DNA from: Nitrosomonadales bacterium
GTDB taxonomy: Bacteria; Pseudomonadota; Gammaproteobacteria; Burkholderiales; Gallionellaceae
DNA: 64,000 bases
Assembly: GCA_016214695.1 (NCBI GenBank)
Contig: JACRNY010000004.1
Location: forward strand, 346,240-410,239
Direction: 5' to 3'
Below are positions 61,167 to 64,000 of the stretch, in pieces (position 1 is the stretch's first letter; each line of letters begins with the position of its first letter). Below the pieces are notes generated by a model. It ran no database searches and was not told the DNA's origin. It worked only from the letters and a program-made list of their open reading frames with translations. Position numbers and translations under genes: made by a program.

Positions 61167-61298
61167 ATCACCTTGAACGGCAGACTCGGTCTCATACCTT
61201 TCCTGCCGCATCCATCGCACTGCCTGCCCGCAAATTTGGGTTTCTGGAAGCGCTCGAAACTGGCGTAACATGTCGGCCTTTCGATACAGCTGCCCCGC

Positions 61299-62810
61299 AT
61301 GTCCACCATCGTCCTCGCCACCCTCAACGCGCGCTACCTCCATGCCTCGCTGGGCTTGCGCTATCTCGCCGCCAACATGGGCGAGCTGGAACAAGACACC
61401 GAGATCATGGAGTTCATCCTGCAGCACCGGCCCGAGGAGATCGTCGAGGCTTTGCTGGCGGCCAAGCCGCGCATCATCGGTTTCGGCGTTTACATCTGGA
61501 ACGTGACCGAGATCACCCGCGTGGTCGCTTTGCTCAAAAGCGTCGCCCCGCAGATCACCGTGGTGCTGGGCGGGCCGGAAGTCAGTTACGAATGCAATGA
61601 GCAGGAGATCGTGCGCCTGGCCGACTATGTGATCACCGGCTGGGGCGACATCAGCTTTGCCCAACTGTGCCGCGAACTTCTGCAACAGCGCCCGCAGGCG
61701 CAGAAGATCATTGCCGGCATCCAGCCGAAGCTTTCCGAGATCGAACTGCCCTATGCGCTTTACTCAGACCACGACATCGCACACCGCACGCTGTATGTGG
61801 AAGCATCGCGTGGCTGCCCGTTCAAATGCGAATTCTGCCTCTCGTCATTGGACAAGACCGCCCTGGCCTTCGATCTCGACCGCTTCCTCGATGAGATGGA
61901 CAAGCTCTATCAGCGCGGCGCGCGCCAGTTCAAATTCGTCGACCGCACCTTCAACCTCAACATCAAGACCGGCGTGCGCATTCTGGAATTCTTCCTCGAA
62001 CGCCTGGACGATCAACTGTTCGTGCACTTCGAAGTCATCCCCGACCACCTGCCGGAGCAACTGAAAGCGCTGATCGTCAAATTCCCGGCCGGCTCTCTGC
62101 AATTCGAAGTGGGCATCCAGACCCTTAACCCCGAAGTGCAGGCACTGATCTCGCGCAAACAGGATACGGCCAAAACAGAAGAGAACCTGCGCTGGCTGCG
62201 CCAGGAAAGTCATGCGCACGTCCATGTCGACCTCATCATCGGTTTGCCCGGTGAAGATGTGGCGAGCATCGCCAATGGCTTCGACCGTCTGGTGGCGCTG
62301 AAGCAGCAGGAGATCCAGGTCGGCGTGCTCAAGCGCCTGCGCGGCACACCCATCATCCGCCACACCGAAGCGTACGCCATGCGCTACACCCCGTACCCTC
62401 CCTACACCATACTCGCCACCGACCGTATCGACTTTGCCACCATGCAAAGGTTGGCGCGCTTTGCCCGCTACTGGGATCTGGTCGGCAACTCCCAGCGTTT
62501 TCCGCAGGCACTCGAACTGTTACTGGGTGAAAGCCCGTTTGCACGCTTCCTGACTTTCTCCGACTGGATCTATTCCACCACGCGCCAGACTCATCAGATC
62601 CCGCTGCACCGACTGTTCGATCTGCTTTTCAACGGGCTGACTACAGCACTTGCCGTGCCGGCAGAAAAGGCCCGCGCCGCGCTGGAGAATGATTTTGTTC
62701 AGTCAGGCTGCAAGGAGCTGCCGCCGTTCATGAAGACAGAAAAAGATTTGCCCCGTAAGGCCAAGACAGGAAACTTGGCAAAACGGCAGGCACGACTGCT
62801 GGCGGAATAA
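61299..62810 (+). CDS. B12-binding domain radical SAM protein with DUF4080
   Basis: A 503-residue protein with an N-terminal cobalamin-binding-like domain (about 1-130, VLATLNARYLHASLGLRYLAA, GPEVSYECNEQE), a radical SAM core with C-x3-C-x2-C in EASRGCPFKCEFCLSS near 177, and a C-terminal DUF4080 region (about 370-500). Members of the family are often methyltransferases or anaerobic-type enzymes of unknown substrate. ATG 61299 has no obvious Shine-Dalgarno but fits the family N-terminus. Confidence 0.88.
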   Translation: MSTIVLATLNARYLHASLGLRYLAANMGELEQDTEIMEFILQHRPEEIVEALLAAKPRIIGFGVYIWNVTEITRVVALLKSVAPQITVVLGGPEVSYECNEQEIVRLADYVITGWGDISFAQLCRELLQQRPQAQKIIAGIQPKLSEIELPYALYSDHDIAHRTLYVEASRGCPFKCEFCLSSLDKTALAFDLDRFLDEMDKLYQRGARQFKFVDRTFNLNIKTGVRILEFFLERLDDQLFVHFEVIPDHLPEQLKALIVKFPAGSLQFEVGIQTLNPEVQALISRKQDTAKTEENLRWLRQESHAHVHVDLIIGLPGEDVASIANGFDRLVALKQQEIQVGVLKRLRGTPIIRHTEAYAMRYTPYPPYTILATDRIDFATMQRLARFARYWDLVGNSQRFPQALELLLGESPFARFLTFSDWIYSTTRQTHQIPLHRLFDLLFNGLTTALAVPAEKARAALENDFVQSGCKELPPFMKTEKDLPRKAKTGNLAKRQARLLAE

Positions 62811-62970
62811 CTCTCAGGTTTATTTTTTTTGCATGCAGGCAGGGCGCGGCAACAAGCGAGTTTGATCTCGGTGCGATGGCGTGGAATTTGAAGCAGAGGG
62901 GGCCGCTTATCGGCCAAAGCTGCCGAATCAGATCGCTTCGAAATTTGACCGCTTAGCTGACCAGAGCGGA
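62811..62970. other. intergenic region left of the cassette tail
   Basis: Contains an A/T run (TTTATTTTTTTT near 62820-62831) just after the radical SAM stop, which may serve in termination, and a small hairpin GGCCG-CTTAT-CGGCC (62909-62923). No gene is supported; an ORF from 62881 on the plus strand overlaps the attC site and reads against the cassette gene. This is the junction between chromosome and cassette array. Confidence 0.5.
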
Positions 62971-63048
62971 CATCAACGTGCAGCTAAGGGGCGCGCCGAA
63001 GGTGCGTCCCAGCGACCGGAGGGAGCGAACTTGAGCGTAGGGTTAGGG
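62971..63048 (-). repeat. attC recombination site, distal copy
   Basis: On the minus strand: R'' CCCTAAC, a 5-nt spacer, L'' GCTCAAG, a central stem region, L' CTTAGC, a 5-nt spacer, then the R' position GTTGATG, which keeps the invariant GTT. L'' has the one extra base that is extrahelical in folded attC sites. It is 71/72 identical to the copy at 63469-63546. The stop codon of the upstream cassette ORF (TAA) lies inside R''. The R' core is degenerate, as expected at an array end. Confidence 0.85.
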
Positions 63049-63465
63049 CTCGATAGTACTTTGTTGGGGGCCATTTTTAACGATACCGTACACAATGTTC
63101 ACCAGACCGACGTACACATAACCAATGATGAGAATATAGACGGCAAACGGAATCAGCTCACCCCAACTATATATGATGTCTGGGTTAAATAGCTGGTCAA
63201 TGTATTCGTATAGCAACCAGCCGCCACCTTGGATGGGGATGAAGAGTAGCGGCGCACAGAAGGATAGCTTTTGAATCCTTGCTTCATCCTTTATACGGCC
63301 AATCAGGAAGAACATGACGCAGGCAAATAGCAGGTATTGAATGCCACCAAAAACCAAAGACAACAGCAACACAGCTGAAGCTACATTCATTCCGAATGGC
63401 AAGAATACCAAAGGCAATGCGATTGGCAGTATTAGTGCAATTCGAAAGAAGCGGATGGGTGACAT
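63043..63465 (-). CDS. integron cassette protein: four-helix membrane protein
   Basis: A 140-residue hydrophobic protein of unknown function with about four transmembrane helices (about 6-26, 28-56, 68-86 and 104-130). The ATG at 63465 lies 3 nt after the attC core of the preceding cassette, and the stop lies inside the next attC, so the gene nearly fills its roughly 500-bp cassette. Base composition is lower in GC than the chromosome. There is no clear promoter within the cassette. No domain is recognised. Confidence 0.75.
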   Translation of the reverse strand: MSPIRFFRIALILPIALPLVFLPFGMNVASAVLLLSLVFGGIQYLLFACVMFFLIGRIKDEARIQKLSFCAPLLFIPIQGGGWLLYEYIDQLFNPDIIYSWGELIPFAVYILIIGYVYVGLVNIVYGIVKNGPQQSTIEP

Positions 63466-63468
63466 TTT

Positions 63469-63546
63469 CCCTAACGTGCAGCTAAGGGGCGCGCCGAAGG
63501 CGCGTCCCAGCGACCGGAGGGAGCGAACTTGAGCGTAGGGTTAGAC
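63469..63546 (-). repeat. attC recombination site, proximal copy
   Basis: On the minus strand: R'' GTCTAAC (fits RYYYAAC), a 5-nt spacer CCTAC, L'' GCTCAAG, a central region with a GGGACGCGCC / GGCGCGCCCC stem, L' CTTAGC, a 5-nt spacer TGCAC, R' GTTAGGG. The unpaired C in L'' sets the polarity, and the ORFs read in the same direction as in a normal cassette array. It is 78 bp, within the known range for attC. Confidence 0.88.
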
Positions 63547-63552
63547 AGACTC

Positions 63553-63858
63553 TTATTCATTTGAGCATTGTATGGTTTGGTTGCTCCAACTGCCACCCTG
63601 GTCAAGGCAGCGATCCGTCAAAACAAAGCGCCCGATGTAAGGCACCGCAATCAGAAACAAGCCAATTACCAACAACACAAGCGCGCCGCGCCCAACCTTA
63701 GGGAAAGTAAGAATGCCGCGAAATAGCCCAATGCCAAGAAACAAGGCGGCTGCGGAAAAGAAAAGGTGACCCAGAGCGCGACGAGACCAACCAATAGGAT
63801 ATGGATTGGGAGGGCCGCCAGATACCCATGCGCTATATGCCGCACTATTGAGATACAA
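63553..63858 (-). CDS. integron cassette protein: two- or three-helix membrane protein
   Basis: About 101 residues with two or three hydrophobic segments (about 30-48 and 55-78) and a C-terminal Cys pair in DRCLDQGGSWSNQTIQC, a motif seen in many small cassette-encoded and lipoprotein-like proteins. The stop (TAA 63555-63553) lies 6 nt before the attC R'' box. The only in-frame start is TTG 63858, just after an upstream stop, so the N-terminus is uncertain and the gene may be 5'-truncated. The function is unknown. Confidence 0.6.
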   Translation of the reverse strand: MYLNSAAYSAWVSGGPPNPYPIGWSRRALGHLFFSAAALFLGIGLFRGILTFPKVGRGALVLLVIGLFLIAVPYIGRFVLTDRCLDQGGSWSNQTIQCSNE

Positions 63859-64000
63859 GTGGAGTTACCAGGATTTAGTGGACAAGAGTAATCTCTAAAC
63901 CTGTAGCCTGGAGAATTGCCATGCCTGCGAACAATACCACAAGCAAAACAAGGTGCGCATACGCGTTCATTGAAGCCAACTGTGATGAGTACAGTGTCAA
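63859..64000. other. upstream part of the second cassette, right edge
   Basis: AT-rich sequence with no ORF that can be supported and no complete attC site. If the array continues, the next attC should lie at or beyond the window edge. Confidence 0.4.

Noticed and set aside
62881..63192. Plus-strand ORF near the cassette junction
   Set aside because: It overlaps an attC site and reads against the cassette gene; it has no Shine-Dalgarno and unrelated composition.
62975..63544. CRISPR-like pair of 72-bp repeats
   Set aside because: Only two copies about 500 bp apart, with ORFs between; the structure fits attC sites instead.

Overview
The window looks like the chromosome of a GC-rich (roughly 60 %) betaproteobacterium, most likely of the Nitrosomonadales/Gallionellaceae type. 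This rests on the sdhCDAB-sdhE-gltA-sucA-odhB order, a Cu/Ag RND system next to a fatty-acid operon, and dispersed repeats of the 'TTCGCCCTGAGC' kind. It is inference from gene content; there is no rRNA to settle it. Nearly all of the window is coding and most genes are intact.

Layout. (1) 1-13079: a seven-gene glycogen operon on the minus strand, glgB-pgi-glgA-glgC-GH57-GH57-glgP, with a readable promoter in front of glgB and a hairpin after glgP. (2) 13154-13238: tRNA-Leu(UAG). (3) 13270-24672: a TCA operon on the minus strand, sdhC-sdhD-sdhA-[CHASE3-GGDEF]-sdhB-[DUF559::SdhE]-gltA-sucA-odhB-acuI. It has two intruders: a diguanylate cyclase translationally coupled between sdhA and sdhB, and a DUF559 nuclease-like ORF bracketed by inverted palindromes and fused in frame to SdhE. 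(4) 24879-29007: mdh, a small charged secreted protein, and the AmmeMemoRadiSam trio (MEMO, AMMECR1, radical SAM). (5) 29015-32387: an HD-GYP phosphodiesterase, an ATP-grasp-like protein and a chalcone-isomerase-like secreted protein. (6) 32581-44270: a beta-oxidation operon, fadE-SDR-fadD-thioesterase-fadL-fadB-[SIR2-like]-fadA, with an AT-rich SIR2-like gene inserted between fadB and fadA. (7) 44421-51345: a Cu/Ag efflux operon, DUF2946-like-cusC-cusB-cusA-cusF. (8) 51381-55228: a persulfide/sulfur module consisting of a divergent ArsR-rhodanese regulator, DsrE, a persulfide-dioxygenase-like MBL protein, an MFS carrier and a short CDF-like protein. (9) 55245-62810: a CDF exporter, a PhnD-like/GGDEF sensor, radA, a COG2509-type flavoprotein and a B12-binding radical SAM protein. 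(10) 62971-63858: two nearly identical attC sites and two small membrane-protein ORFs, which read as the distal tail of an integron cassette array whose integrase side would lie beyond the right edge.

The most unusual signal is a family of short GC-rich palindromes (CCCTCTCCC-loop-GGGAGAGGG). It occurs at least six times and is often inserted in frame inside protein-coding genes (fadB, cusB, cusA, DUF559::SdhE). Two copies, in inverted orientation, bracket the DUF559 ORF, which suggests a small mobile unit in which a DUF559 nuclease travels with, and perhaps mobilises, the palindromes. A longer C6/G6 palindromic element is also inserted in frame in cusA.
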